DNA of 64,000 nucleotides from Ethanoligenens harbinense YUAN-3 (GCF_000178115.2 NC_014828.1:2431501-2495500); one strand, 5' to 3'; numbered from the stretch's first letter, positions 18,963 through 29,215 are shown. Notes: a model not told the origin generated them from the letters alone. Made by a program: numbers and translations.

Positions 18963-20930
18963 TTATTTGTTGCTTTCAAAATACCGGTCGAGCGCCTGGA
19001 ACAGACGGTCCCGCGCCTCGGCGGGCGTGGTATCCGGTATCTGAGCGCCGGCCATGGTCAGGTGCCCGCCGCCGCCCAGCGTTTCCATCACCAGTTGCAC
19101 GTTCACCGCGCCCATGCTGCGGGCGGACATCGACGTGCCGCCGCCGTCGGCATAGAGCACAAACGATGCCTGCACCCCGCGGATGGTGAGCAGATCGTCC
19201 GCCGCCTGCGGTGCGATGAGCTTGATGTCCGGATCGGGGCCACCGGTGTAGACGGCAACGGCGCAACCCTTGTAGACCTGCGCGGAGCTCACCAGCGCGG
19301 TGCGCTTCTTGTAATCATCCATGCTGCCCGCAAACACCTGCTTGACGCGGGCGGTGTCCGCCCCCTTGCGGCGAAGATAGCCCGCCGCCTCAAAGGTGCG
19401 CACGCCGGTGCGAACGGAAAAATTGCGGGTGTCCAGCGTCATGCCGGCGAGCAACGCGCTGGCCTCCACCGAGGTGACGGCGCTGTCCGCGATGTACTGC
19501 ATCAGCTCCGCCACCATTTCGCTGGAGGAAGACGCATAGGTCTCATGATAGAAGATGACGGCGTTGTCAATGAAATCAACCATTTTCCGGTGGTGGTCGA
19601 TGACCACCACCGTGCGCGCCACGCGGTACAGATCGGGCGATTCCACGAAGCCCTTGCGGTGGGTATCCACCACAATGAGCAGTGTGCGGCGCATGACGAG
19701 CATCAGGCATTCCTCGGGCGGGATGAACGCGTCGGCATACCCCTCCTCCTGCCGGAGCTGCTGGACAAAATCCGCGGCCAGGCAGGTCTTGAGGTTGACC
19801 ACGATGCGCGCGTCGCGTCCGCGCGAGATGCAGGCCTTACGCAGGGCCACCGCAGCGCCCAGGGAATCGAGATCGGCATTGCGGTGCCCCATGATGAGCA
19901 CGTTGTCGCTGCCGTCGATGAGTTCCCCGAGCGCCGAGGCGATGATGCGCGTTTTGACCTTGGTGCGCTTTTCCACTGCTTTGGACACGCCGCCGTAAAA
20001 CTCAAAGCCGTTCTGCGTTTTCACGGCCGCCTGATCCCCGCCGCGGCCGAGCGACATATCCAGCGCCTGGCGGGCCATTTCCTCCGCCTGCGCGAAGGTC
20101 TTGGCCCCGCGCCCCACGCCGATGGAAAGGGTGGCGGGCATGTGCTCCGACGTGACGATCTTGCGCACAGCGTCGAGGATATCGAAGCGCGACTCCACGA
20201 TCTTGCGCAGGTGCCGTTCCTCGAAGATGAACAGGTATTTGTCCCGGTCGGCGTGGCGCAGAAAGCCGGTGGTGCCGGAGACCCAGCGCACCAGCTCCCG
20301 CTCGATCTGGCTGACGATGCCGACCTTTTCGCCCTCGCGGGCGTTCTGCATCAGTTCGTCGTAATTGTCGATCATAATCATGGCCACGACCGGGCGGCTC
20401 TCGCGGAATTCGTCGGCGATGTTCTTGAGCTCGGTGTTTTCCACCCAATAGAGCGTGTAGAACCCACGGTCGGCCGGGTGGCCGTAAACGGTGAAGCGCC
20501 GTCTTCTGACCACCACGTCCACCGCCGTGCCGGGTTTTTCAAACGATGCCGGATTCAGGTTCTTCACGATGCACTTGAGGTCGGCGCCGAACTGGTCCAC
20601 GCCCCCGAGGACCTGCTTACGGAACGGATCGTTGTAGAGCACGATCTCGCCGTTCTCCCCCACCACCACCAGCGGCAGCGGAAACAGTTGCAGCGCCTGC
20701 CGGTCGCGCGCGTCCAGCCCGGCGGCCGTTTTGCCGACCAGGGAACGCATGTCGTGCCGCACACCGCGCAAGCCCAGATAGACCGCAGCAATGACCACCA
20801 CCGAGGCGCAGAGTTCCCCCAGCGCCACCTTGTAATCCCAGAACAGGCTGATGAGCGAGATCGCGGGCGGTACCGCAATGGCCAGCACGATGGCCGGCGT
20901 GAGCTGCCAGATGCGTTTTTTTCGTTTCAT
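18963..20930 (-). CDS. gdpP: Cyclic-di-AMP phosphodiesterase GdpP
   Basis: 655 residues from ATG at 20930. Two N-terminal membrane helices (about 8-50), a PAS-like domain (about 75-150), a degenerate GGDEF domain (about 155-290) and a DHH/DHHA1 phosphodiesterase. Catalytic features: MGHRNADLDSLGAAVAL, VVDTHR, VVVIDHHRKM, and GGGGHLTMAGAQI at the C-terminus. It hydrolyses c-di-AMP to pApA and so affects potassium, osmotic balance and cell wall. The gdpP-rplI-dnaB order supports the name. rnjA ends 56 bases upstream. Confidence 0.94.
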   Translation of the reverse strand: MKRKKRIWQLTPAIVLAIAVPPAISLISLFWDYKVALGELCASVVVIAAVYLGLRGVRHDMRSLVGKTAAGLDARDRQALQLFPLPLVVVGENGEIVLYNDPFRKQVLGGVDQFGADLKCIVKNLNPASFEKPGTAVDVVVRRRRFTVYGHPADRGFYTLYWVENTELKNIADEFRESRPVVAMIMIDNYDELMQNAREGEKVGIVSQIERELVRWVSGTTGFLRHADRDKYLFIFEERHLRKIVESRFDILDAVRKIVTSEHMPATLSIGVGRGAKTFAQAEEMARQALDMSLGRGGDQAAVKTQNGFEFYGGVSKAVEKRTKVKTRIIASALGELIDGSDNVLIMGHRNADLDSLGAAVALRKACISRGRDARIVVNLKTCLAADFVQQLRQEEGYADAFIPPEECLMLVMRRTLLIVVDTHRKGFVESPDLYRVARTVVVIDHHRKMVDFIDNAVIFYHETYASSSSEMVAELMQYIADSAVTSVEASALLAGMTLDTRNFSVRTGVRTFEAAGYLRRKGADTARVKQVFAGSMDDYKKRTALVSSAQVYKGCAVAVYTGGPDPDIKLIAPQAADDLLTIRGVQASFVLYADGGGTSMSARSMGAVNVQLVMETLGGGGHLTMAGAQIPDTTPAEARDRLFQALDRYFESNK

Positions 20931-20985
20931 AACCGTCTTCCCCACCAGACAAAGGGCCCGCCTATGCCGCAGGCGGGCCAATCCG

Positions 20986-22776
20986 TCAGACTTCCATAAT
21001 CACGGGCAGGATCATCGGGCTGCGCTTGGTGCGCTCATACAGCAGTTTGGAGAGCGCGTCCTTCACGCGGGACTTGATGGTGCCCCATTCGGTCACATGA
21101 GCATCGGCGCAGTCCATCAGCACGTCGCGCGCGGTCAGGCGGGTCTGCTCCATCAGCGATTCCGATTCGCGCACATACACAAATCCGCGGGAAACGATAT
21201 CCGGCCCGGCGACAAGCGCACCGCTCGCGCCATCAATGGTGGCCACCACCACGATGAGGCCGTCCTGTGCAAGATGCTTGCGGTCGCGCAGCACGATGGA
21301 GCCGACATCGCCGACGCCGGTGCCGTCTACCAGCACCCGCCCGGCGGGCACGGTGCCCACGAATTTGAAATTGCCTTTATCGAATTCCATCACCTTGCCG
21401 ATGTCGGTAATGATGATGTTTTTATCCGGAATGCCGATGCTGCGCGCCAGCGACGCGTTTTTCATCAAGTGCTTGTATTCGCCGTGCACCGGGATGAAAT
21501 AGGTTGGCTTGCAGAGCGACATGATGATCTTGAGTTCTTCCTGCCTGGCGTGACCGGAAACATGCACTTCCTCATAGACCACTTCGGCGCCCAGCCGCAT
21601 CAGCTCGTTGACCACGCGGTCCACCGTCTTCTCGTTGCCGGGAATGGGGTTGGCCGAGATGATGACGAAATCGTCCGGCCCCACCACCACCTTGCGGTGG
21701 TCGGAATAGGCCATGCGATAAAGCGCCGACATGGCCTCGCCCTGGCTGCCGGTGGTGACGATGACCATCTTTTCCTTGGGGAAACGGTCGATCTCGTCAA
21801 TGTCCACCACCAGGCCCTCGGGCACGCGCAGGTAACCGAGCTCCGCGGCGATGCCGCAGACGTTGACCATGCTCCGGCCCGAAACCGCGACATGCCGCCC
21901 GTATTTCTGGGCATAGTCCACGATCTGCTGCACGCGGTGCACGTTGGACGCAAAGGTGGCGATGATAAGCCGCTTGCCCTCCGCCTTGGCAAAAAGCGTA
22001 TTGAGCGCTTCGCCCACCTTCCGCTCACTGAGGGTATAGCCCGGACGCTCGGCATTGGTGGAGTCCATCAGCAGGCCGGTCACACCCTCCTTGCCCAACT
22101 CGCCGAAACGCGCCAAGTCGATCATCTCGCCGTGGATGGGCGTGCAGTCGATCTTGAAGTCGCCCGTCTGCACAAACAGGCCGCCCGGCGTGTTGATGGC
22201 CAGCGCCACCGAACCGGCGATGGAATGGTTGACGTTGATGAACTCGACCGTCATGCAGCCGAGCTTGACCGTGTCGCCCGGCTTGACGACATGCAGCTTC
22301 ACTTTGCCCGTAAGGCCGTGTTCCTTCAGCTTGCCCTCCACCAGCGCAAGAGTGAGTTCGGTGCCGTAAAGCGGCATGTTCACCTGCTTGAGCACATACG
22401 GCAGCGCGCCGATATGGTCCTCGTGCCCGTGTGTAAGCACCACGCCGCGGATACGGTCCTTATTTTTGACCAGCCAGGTCACATCGGGGATGACCAGATC
22501 GACGCCGAGCATGTCGCTGTCTGGAAACGCAAGGCCGCAGTCCACGATAACGATATCGTCTCCGCACTCGTAGGCGGTGATGTTCTTACCGATCTCATTG
22601 AGCCCGCCCAGCGAAACGATGCGCAGCGGAAGCCCCGGCTTGACCGTGGGTTTGCGCCGGCCGCGATGGTAGGGACGGGGGTTCTGGCGCCGCGGGGCGG
22701 ATGCCTTCGCCGCCGCGGCGGATGGTTGACCCGGGCGCTCCGGGGTTGCCGGCGTTGCCGGATTGTTTGTAGTCAC
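20986..22776 (-). CDS. rnjA: Ribonuclease J
   Basis: 596 residues. After a basic, Pro/Ala-rich 45-residue tail comes the metallo-beta-lactamase domain with THGHEDHIGALPYVL (HxHxDH), then the beta-CASP domain and the C-terminal domain. It is a 5'-3' exo- and endonuclease in mRNA decay and rRNA maturation. The start is GTG at 22776 with GGAGGTAATC upstream. J1 versus J2 cannot be told from the sequence alone; the symbol is for the family. Confidence 0.92.
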   Translation of the reverse strand: MTTNNPATPATPERPGQPSAAAAKASAPRRQNPRPYHRGRRKPTVKPGLPLRIVSLGGLNEIGKNITAYECGDDIVIVDCGLAFPDSDMLGVDLVIPDVTWLVKNKDRIRGVVLTHGHEDHIGALPYVLKQVNMPLYGTELTLALVEGKLKEHGLTGKVKLHVVKPGDTVKLGCMTVEFINVNHSIAGSVALAINTPGGLFVQTGDFKIDCTPIHGEMIDLARFGELGKEGVTGLLMDSTNAERPGYTLSERKVGEALNTLFAKAEGKRLIIATFASNVHRVQQIVDYAQKYGRHVAVSGRSMVNVCGIAAELGYLRVPEGLVVDIDEIDRFPKEKMVIVTTGSQGEAMSALYRMAYSDHRKVVVGPDDFVIISANPIPGNEKTVDRVVNELMRLGAEVVYEEVHVSGHARQEELKIIMSLCKPTYFIPVHGEYKHLMKNASLARSIGIPDKNIIITDIGKVMEFDKGNFKFVGTVPAGRVLVDGTGVGDVGSIVLRDRKHLAQDGLIVVVATIDGASGALVAGPDIVSRGFVYVRESESLMEQTRLTARDVLMDCADAHVTEWGTIKSRVKDALSKLLYERTKRSPMILPVIMEV

Positions 22777-23411
22777 AGACGATTACCTCCATGTATGAAA
22801 AAATAAAAATATCAAAGATCACGCGGCTCTTCGTGACGATAGCCGCATGCCAAAGGCAAAAATCAGACGCCCGCGCAGGGAAAGCTCTCCCCCTGCCGCG
22901 CTCGCCATATGGTTGCATGGAGGGCAAAAATGCACGCACATTTTGGTCCTCTATACAACTATACCCCGCCCCGGGTCGCTGCCGTCAAAAACGGCCGGAA
23001 ACAGCCGGAAACAGCCGGAAAAGTCCTACCGGCAGCCGAAAAGGCGAACAAACCGCAAACCAAACAAGGCCAGACCTTGTTTGTAAAATCCCGAATCTTG
23101 TTCATTTCGACTAAAATGCCGCCGCGCTACGCTGCAAATACGCGGAACACGGCAAGTATTCCTGCGCTTTACGTGGGCGACATTTTCTCCCGAAAATCCG
23201 TTGGCTTTAAATTTAGAAACAAGACCTGATGAAACAGCTCAAAAACAAGGCATCCCACAGGGATGCCCCGGATAGTCAGATGAACGAACGGAAAAAACGG
23301 AAACGCCTGCCGACCGCACACGAGCGCTCGCTTTTTACACCGCTCTGCCGCCCCATGGCGGATAGTAAAACTCAAACCGGACACAACTGCACATTCAGTA
23401 TATCCGCATTC
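22777..23411. other. Non-coding region between two minus-strand genes
   Basis: 635 bases. It contains the terminator of the downstream-facing sugar nucleotidyltransferase gene (23241-23267), a hairpin CAAACAAGG/CCTTGTTTG (23061-23083), three tandem copies of GCCGGAAACA-like decamers (about 22993-23022) and the rnjA leader, where GCGGCT and AGCCGC can pair ahead of a T-rich stretch. Short open frames here lack ribosome sites. I see no known RNA family. Confidence 0.45.
23241..23267 (-). terminator. Intrinsic terminator of the nucleotidyltransferase gene
   Basis: Minus-strand stem GGCATCCC/GGGATGCC with a three-base loop, followed by TTGTTTTT. Confidence 0.8.
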
Positions 23412-25748
23412 TCAGCGTTTGTCAAGCGGGTCGCCGCCCCGGAGTTCCTTCTGCAGATCGATGCACAGTTCGTCGGCGGTCTCCATATCCGCCGCTTCGG
23501 CGAGAATGCGCAGGCCCTTCCCGCGCTTGAGCGGGCTGAGCAGCACCTGGCCGCGCCGCCTGGAAAGCAGCACGCCCTCGCCCTCACCCAGGAGTGCGTC
23601 GCCTGCAAACGCGCGCAGCACCTCACCGGGATTGCCCGTCAGCGGCACCGAGCGCACCGCCACGGCAAACCCGGGCAGTGCGGCGGCCGCATCGTGCAGG
23701 CGCAGACCGCCCGTTTTCAGCCAGGAGAGGATGCGCACGCCATTCTGCAGGCCGTCCCGCACCCACTGCTGGCGTGCAGCCAGCGCGCGCGCCTCCCGGT
23801 CCGCGTCGTCGGCCGGGCAGGAAAGGTAACGCAGCACCCGCCGTCCATACTGCCCGGCCAGCGTGTCCAGCACGCGCGGCGCTTCGTAGGGCAACGCCAC
23901 ATCCTCGCCCGCTTCGAACGCGATGCGGCAGCCCAGCGCAAGCGTGTGCAGCGGGGAAAGATAGCGTTCCTCTTCATCGAAAAACGAAGCCGCCCGGCCG
24001 GACGCGGTGAGGTGCAGCCGCAGGCCGCCGGACCGGCTCGGTCCGCCCGGCGCGCAGGACAGTTCCTCCAGCACCCCCGCCAGCCGCTGCCTGGCCTGCC
24101 GGTTGGCGCAACGCACGATGGCGTACATGCCGGCCAGCCCCCGCGGCGCCAGGCCGGCAAGTGCACGCGCATAAAACGCGCCCATGCCCGCAAGCTGTTC
24201 CGGCGCGCCGTATTCCCCCGGCAGGCAGCGCGCGATCTCTCCGGTGGAGAGATGCGCCTCGATGCTGCGCTCCCACTTGCGGCAGAGCGGCAGGCCCGCA
24301 CCGTCAAACAGGCGGAGCACCGCCCGCGCGCCCGCCGCACGCGTGAAAATGCCGAGATCGGCGGCGCAGAATACCGCGGAAAACAGGAACTGCGCTTCAA
24401 ACGCGCTGCCAAAATCCAGCACGCGGGCGCCCGCCGAGAGCGCGCCCGCCGAAAGCGCCTGCTTGAGCGCACGGCCGACGTTGCTGCCGTCGTCCCCCAC
24501 GGCAATCAGGCCGCGCGCGGTAGCCTCCCCTGCCGCCGCACCCAGTTTTGCGCAAAACTCCGGCGTGAGGTCCACCCCCACTTCACCGGAAACACCGTCG
24601 TCATCGAACACACCGCGCCGGGCCGCACCGGATTTGATGTTCCGCGCGGCGCGGGCGCCGTCCTCCACCCGTTTGCCGGGCCAGATGCGTACGCCGGGCG
24701 CGACCACGGCGTCGCGCCCGATCACCGCTTTCGCGCCCGCCACCGCGCCCTCAAACATGGCCGCCCGCGCGCCGAGCGACGCGCCCGCACAGACCAGCGC
24801 ACCGCGCAACTCGCACCGCGCGCCCACATAGGCGTCCGGCAGCAGCACCGACTGCCTCACCTTGGCGCGCGCGCCGACGGCGCAGCCGTCATCCACCACC
24901 GCAAACGGCCCGATCACGGCGTCTTCCCCGATGGTGACGTTCTCACCCAGATACACCGGCGCGTGCAGCGTATACCGCCCCGCCGGGAGCGAGCCTTTGA
25001 CATACACGCCGTTTTCCGCCTGCCCCGGCAGGCGCGCGTCCACTTTGCCGTCGAGCAGGTCGAACTGGCTCTGCACATAGGCGCCGATGTCTCCTATATC
25101 GCACCAGTAGCCGCTTGTGTCAAACCCGTAAAGAGGCATGTCCGCACGCAGCATGGCGGGAAACAGATCCTTGCCGAAGTCATAGGGCCCGCCCTGCGGG
25201 ATGCGCGCCAGCGCTTGCGGTGAAAGGATATAGATGCCGGTGTTCACCGCATCGGTGACCGACTGCGACCATCCGGGTTTTTCCACAAAACCGCGCACCC
25301 GGCCTTCCGGCGCCGTCACCACCAGGCCGTACTCGCGCGGATCGGCCACACGGGAGAGCAACAGCGTGGCCGCAGCTCCTTTCTCCCGGTGGAAACGCGC
25401 GGCGGCGCGCAGATCGAAATCGCAGAGCGCGTCCCCGCTGATAACCAGCACGTCTCCGTCCGCGTTTTCCAGCGCGTTCCGCACGCTGCCCGCCGTGCCC
25501 AGCGGCTCGTCCTCTTCCACAAAACGCAGCGCCACCCCGGCGCAGCGCCCGTCCGGCCAGGCGGCACGGATGGTCTCGGGCAGATAGCGCAGCGTCACCG
25601 CCGCACGGGTGATCCCGTTCTGCGCAAGCAGTTCCAATATATAAGCAAGCGCGGGCCTGCCGCACAGGCGCGCCATCGGTTTTGGACAATCGCAAGTAAG
25701 CGGACGCAGACGCGTCCCCTCGCCGCCGGCCATAATCACGGCTTCCAT
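23412..25748 (-). CDS. Sugar-phosphate nucleotidyltransferase fused to a degenerate phosphomannomutase-like domain
   Basis: 778 residues. Residues 1-~230 are a nucleotidyltransferase with MAGGEGTRLRPLTCDCPKPM (binding loop) and the DGDVLVISGDAL metal site. Residues ~250-370 are left-handed beta-helix repeats (VYLGENVTIGEDAVIGP). Residues ~375-778 resemble a phosphohexomutase. The phosphoserine loop (TASHNP) and the metal loop (DGDxDR) cannot be found, so the mutase is probably inactive and structural or regulatory. The first domain may make a GDP- or other NDP-sugar; the substrate is not determined. Very GC-rich, with its own terminator. Confidence 0.8.
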   Translation of the reverse strand: MEAVIMAGGEGTRLRPLTCDCPKPMARLCGRPALAYILELLAQNGITRAAVTLRYLPETIRAAWPDGRCAGVALRFVEEDEPLGTAGSVRNALENADGDVLVISGDALCDFDLRAAARFHREKGAAATLLLSRVADPREYGLVVTAPEGRVRGFVEKPGWSQSVTDAVNTGIYILSPQALARIPQGGPYDFGKDLFPAMLRADMPLYGFDTSGYWCDIGDIGAYVQSQFDLLDGKVDARLPGQAENGVYVKGSLPAGRYTLHAPVYLGENVTIGEDAVIGPFAVVDDGCAVGARAKVRQSVLLPDAYVGARCELRGALVCAGASLGARAAMFEGAVAGAKAVIGRDAVVAPGVRIWPGKRVEDGARAARNIKSGAARRGVFDDDGVSGEVGVDLTPEFCAKLGAAAGEATARGLIAVGDDGSNVGRALKQALSAGALSAGARVLDFGSAFEAQFLFSAVFCAADLGIFTRAAGARAVLRLFDGAGLPLCRKWERSIEAHLSTGEIARCLPGEYGAPEQLAGMGAFYARALAGLAPRGLAGMYAIVRCANRQARQRLAGVLEELSCAPGGPSRSGGLRLHLTASGRAASFFDEEERYLSPLHTLALGCRIAFEAGEDVALPYEAPRVLDTLAGQYGRRVLRYLSCPADDADREARALAARQQWVRDGLQNGVRILSWLKTGGLRLHDAAAALPGFAVAVRSVPLTGNPGEVLRAFAGDALLGEGEGVLLSRRRGQVLLSPLKRGKGLRILAEAADMETADELCIDLQKELRGGDPLDKR

Positions 25749-25879
25749 TCCAGCAACCTTCCCCTCATTTTTTTCGGTGCATGCGGGTCTGCATGCAAGT
25801 CCGCCGTTTTGCGGTACAGACTATAGTATTGCACCGAAAATACGTTTTTATCGCGCCGGGCCGTTCGGACACAAACCCG

Positions 25880-26659
25880 TCATATCGACAGAACAATCAG
25901 CGCGAACTGCATAAACGCCAGCCCCGCGAAAATTCCACCGACCGCAAAACCGGTATGCCCGGCGGCCCGCGCCGACGGGATGAGCCCCGCGAACGACAGG
26001 TAAAGCATAATGCCCGCCACCCACGCAAACAGCACGCCGAACAGCAGCGGGCTTAAAAACGGACGCAGCACCGTGAACGCCAGCAGCGCGCCCACCGGTT
26101 CTGAAAGGCCGGACAGCGCCGAAAAGGTAAACGCCTTGACACGGCTGCCGGTACCGTAATACAGCGGCGCCGACACCGCGATGCCCTCGGGGATGTTGTG
26201 CAGCGCGATGGAAACCGCCACCGGAAGCCCGATGCGCAGCCCGGCGTAGCCCGCCATAAAGGTAGCCATGCCTTCGGGCAAATTGTGCAGCGTCACCGCC
26301 ACGGCGGTGACGGCGCCCACACGCGCCAGAGCCGCCGCCGTACCGCCCGTCACGGGTGTTTTCCGTTCGCGGTGAGGCAGCGCACGGTCAATGGCGGCCG
26401 CACACGCCAGCCCCGCACAGAGGAACACCAGCGTCAGCCCGTCGGCGGTCTGCGCCTGCATCTCCTGCAAAAGATGGGCCCTGGCCTGCGGCAGCAGGTC
26501 GGCCACCGACACCAGAATCATCACCCCGGCGGCAAACCCCAGCGAAAACGACAGGAACCGCCGGTTTTCCCGTTTGGAAAACAGCGCGATCAGGCTGCCC
26601 AGCGCCGTGGCCAGCCCCGCGCCCGTGGAAAGCAGAAACGCCTGCCAGAAACCCTGCAT
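25880..26659 (-). CDS. ZIP family divalent metal transporter
   Basis: 259 residues from ATG at 26659, which has GGAGGGA upstream; the frame runs on to 26749 without a better site. About eight membrane helices. Helix 4 has HNLPEGMATF and helix 5 HNIPEGIAV, the ZIP metal-binding motifs. These proteins take up zinc or a similar divalent metal; direction and metal here are not proven. Divergent from rnhA. Confidence 0.9.
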   Translation of the reverse strand: MQGFWQAFLLSTGAGLATALGSLIALFSKRENRRFLSFSLGFAAGVMILVSVADLLPQARAHLLQEMQAQTADGLTLVFLCAGLACAAAIDRALPHRERKTPVTGGTAAALARVGAVTAVAVTLHNLPEGMATFMAGYAGLRIGLPVAVSIALHNIPEGIAVSAPLYYGTGSRVKAFTFSALSGLSEPVGALLAFTVLRPFLSPLLFGVLFAWVAGIMLYLSFAGLIPSARAAGHTGFAVGGIFAGLAFMQFALIVLSI

Positions 26660-26730
26660 GCCGTCCCTCCGTTCTGCCCTACAGGCCACATGAATCCAAT
26701 CAAACTCGATACAGAATATAGGAATTGGCA

Positions 26731-26759
26731 TTGTATCCCACCCACACATTTGCTACAAT
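26731..26759 (+). promoter_or_regulatory. Probable rnhA promoter
   Basis: TTGTAT (26731-26736) and TACAAT (26754-26759) with 17 bases between, 38 bases before the rnhA ATG. Confidence 0.6.
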
Positions 26760-26796
26760 AGGAAAAAACGAGCGGAACCGTCCGGTGGAGGATGCA

Positions 26797-27270
26797 ATGG
26801 AACAAACGCACAAGCATGTGGAGATCTTTTCGGACGGGGCCTGCCGCGGCAACCCCGGCCCGGGCGGCTATGGCGTCATTTTGCGCTTTGGCGGCCATGA
26901 AAAGGAACTCTCTGAAGGTTTTGCCGAAACCACCAACAACCGTATGGAGCTTTCCGGCGCCATCGCGGGGCTCTCCTGCCTGAAGGAGCCGTGCGACGTC
27001 ACGCTCTACAGCGATTCACAGTATGTGGTCAACGGCGTCGAAAAGGGCTGGGCCAAAAAATGGCGCGCCAACGGTTGGCGCAAAAGCGACAAATCCCCCG
27101 CGCTCAACGCGGACCTATGGGAAAAGCTGCTGGAGCTGCTGGAGCTGCACAACGTGCGCATCGTGTGGGTGAAAGGCCATGCCGGGCACCCTGAAAACGA
27201 GCGCTGCGACGCGCTGGCCGTAGAGGCGGCGCTCCGGTTCCAGCAGGGACCGGCCAAAGGCGGCGCATAA
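26797..27270 (+). CDS. rnhA: Ribonuclease HI
   Basis: 157 residues from ATG at 26797 with GGTGGAGG upstream. Active-site carboxylates are visible: Asp in [15 protein letters not shown], Glu in [10 protein letters not shown], Asp in LYSDSQYVV and Asp in NERCDALA near the C-terminus. It cleaves the RNA strand of RNA-DNA hybrids. Length is standard. The frame stays open upstream to 26725 without support. Confidence 0.96.
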   Translation: MEQTHKHVEIFSDGACRGNPGPGGYGVILRFGGHEKELSEGFAETTNNRMELSGAIAGLSCLKEPCDVTLYSDSQYVVNGVEKGWAKKWRANGWRKSDKSPALNADLWEKLLELLELHNVRIVWVKGHAGHPENERCDALAVEAALRFQQGPAKGGA

Positions 27271-27521
27271 CCCGCCGGGCCGCGGTTTTTTCCCTAAAGA
27301 ACCGCCGATTGAACGGAAAATGCGTGGCTGGACGAAACGATTTCTCGTTCGACAAGAACAAATGCACGCGAATCCTTGCTGTATGCGGAGCATTTGGAAC
27401 GCAGTCCGGACGGAAAAGCGACCGCCCGGGCATGCGCTCGGAAGCAATCAGCGGTTCCTTGAACAAACCGATGTTTTACACCGCGCCGCGCCGGAAGCGC
27501 GGCGGATTGGAGTGATCTGCC

Positions 27522-28697
27522 ATGTCCAAATTCGTATATGCCGACAACGCCGCCACCACTGCCGTTTCCCAAGACGTGCTGCATGCCATGCTGCCCTATT
27601 TCGCGGAGCGATATGGCAACCCGTCGAGCATCTACTCGGTGGGGCGCTCGGCGCGCGAGGGCGTGGACAAAGCCCGCAGACAGACGGCGGACGCGCTCGG
27701 CGCCAAGCCCGAAGAGATCGTCTTCACGTCCGGCGGTTCGGAATCGGACAACCAGGCCATCCGCGGTGCGGCTGCCAAGTGTGCCGCCAAGGGGCGACAC
27801 CTCATCACCACCGCCATCGAGCACCACGCCGTGCTGCACACCATGCGCGCGCTGGAAAAAGAAGGCTTCACCATCACCTATCTGCGGCCGGAGCCGGACG
27901 GCACCGTGTTGCCCGAGACACTGGAAGCGGCTATCCGGCCCGACACCACGCTGGTGAGCATCATGTATGCCAACAACGAGATCGGTACAATCCAGCCTAT
28001 TCCCGCCTTTGTGCAAATATGCAGGGCGCGCGGCATCCTTTTTCACACCGACGCGGTGCAGGCCGTGGGGCATGTGCCCATCGACGCGGAACAGGAGGGC
28101 ATTGACCTGCTCTCGCTTTCGGCGCATAAATTTCACGGCCCCAAAGGCGTCGGCGCACTTTATATCCGCAAGGGCGTGCGGCTGCCCAGCCTCATCGAGG
28201 GCGGCACGCAGGAGCGCGGGCGGCGCGCGGGCACCGAGAACACCCCCGGCATCGTGGGGTTGGGCGAGGCTCTTTTCCGTGCCGCCGCCGGGATGGAAGA
28301 GCGGATGGAACGGGTGGCCCGCCTGCGCGACCGCCTGTGCGACGGCCTGCTCGCCATCCCGCACACCCGCCTCAACGGCAGCCGCGCGCACCGGCTGGCC
28401 GGCAACCTCAACATCTCCATCGACGGCATCCAGGCCGAAGGGCTTTTGCTGCTGCTTGACCAGAACGGCATTTGCGCGTCGGCCGGCTCGGCCTGCGCCA
28501 CCGGCGCGGTGCAGCCGTCGCATGTGCTCACCGCCATCGGGCTGCCGGAGGAAGCGGCCCACGCCGCGCTGCGCCTCACGCTCGACGACGTCAACACCGA
28601 CGAGGACGTCGATTATATCATCGAAACCATCACGCGGCTGGTGCAGCATCTGCGCAGCCTTTCGCCGGCCTGGGGCCCGGCGCAGACGACACATTGA
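27522..28697 (+). CDS. Cysteine desulfurase (NifS/IscS family)
   Basis: 391 residues. The PLP lysine lies in SLSAHKFHGPKGVGALY, and the active Cys in ICASAGSACATG on the mobile loop. EHHAVLHTM and the HTDAVQAVGHV segment are also family hallmarks. It takes sulfur from cysteine for Fe-S cluster or thio-cofactor synthesis. No nifU or iscU scaffold follows; a YjbQ gene starts 15 bases later. It could serve the nitrogenase cluster 20 kb away, but nothing in the context shows that. Confidence 0.93.
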   Translation: MSKFVYADNAATTAVSQDVLHAMLPYFAERYGNPSSIYSVGRSAREGVDKARRQTADALGAKPEEIVFTSGGSESDNQAIRGAAAKCAAKGRHLITTAIEHHAVLHTMRALEKEGFTITYLRPEPDGTVLPETLEAAIRPDTTLVSIMYANNEIGTIQPIPAFVQICRARGILFHTDAVQAVGHVPIDAEQEGIDLLSLSAHKFHGPKGVGALYIRKGVRLPSLIEGGTQERGRRAGTENTPGIVGLGEALFRAAAGMEERMERVARLRDRLCDGLLAIPHTRLNGSRAHRLAGNLNISIDGIQAEGLLLLLDQNGICASAGSACATGAVQPSHVLTAIGLPEEAAHAALRLTLDDVNTDEDVDYIIETITRLVQHLRSLSPAWGPAQTTH

Positions 28698-28712
28698 CAG
28701 GGGGACGGCCAG

Positions 28713-29117
28713 ATGGCTTTATTTCTGAAAACCTGCGCGTTGGAAACCATGCAGCGTGAATTCATCGACATCACCCGAACGGTGGAATTGTTTGTGCAGG
28801 AAACCGGCGTGCGGGAAGGGCTGTGCCTGGTTTTCTGTCCGCACACCACGGCGGGCGTCACCATCAACGAGAACGCCGACCCCGATGTGCTGCACGACCT
28901 GAATTATACCTTTGAGCGCGCGTTCCCCAAGCTGCCCGCCTATCTGCACATGGAGGGCAACTCGGATGCGCACATGAAGTCCACCCTCACCGGCGCGTCC
29001 GAGACCGTCATCATCCACGGCGGGCGGCTGCTGCTCGGCCGCTGGCAGGGGCTGTATTTCTGCGAATACGACGGGCCGCGCACCCGCAAGTTCCTTATCA
29101 AGGTACTGGAAGGATAG
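28713..29117 (+). CDS. YjbQ/UPF0047 family protein
   Basis: 134 residues. Family motifs: PHTTAGVTINENADPDV, EGNSDAHMKSTLTG and GRWQGLYFCEYDGPRTRK, with the conserved His residues. Members have weak thiamine-phosphate synthase activity, though the true role is unclear. It lies 15 bases after the cysteine desulfurase and is probably co-transcribed. Start ATG at 28713 follows CAGGGGGACGG. Confidence 0.9.
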   Translation: MALFLKTCALETMQREFIDITRTVELFVQETGVREGLCLVFCPHTTAGVTINENADPDVLHDLNYTFERAFPKLPAYLHMEGNSDAHMKSTLTGASETVIIHGGRLLLGRWQGLYFCEYDGPRTRKFLIKVLEG

Positions 29118-29145
29118 TTCCCGTTTCCCCGCAAAGCACAGCAAA

Positions 29146-29184
29146 GCCGCCCCTTATGGCCGAAAACCATAAGGGGCGGCTTTT
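29146..29184. terminator. Bidirectional intrinsic terminator
   Basis: GCCGCCCCTTATGG (29146-29159) pairs exactly with CCATAAGGGGCGGC (29167-29180), with TTTT after it. It separates the convergent YjbQ and hydrogenase genes. Confidence 0.92.
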
Positions 29185-29215
29185 ACCGAAAACGGGCGGT
29201 GTGTCCGTTTTGTAT

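Noticed and set aside
22993-23022. CRISPR-like repeats (GCCGGAAACA)
   Set aside because: Ten-base units directly adjacent without spacers; simple slippage repeat.
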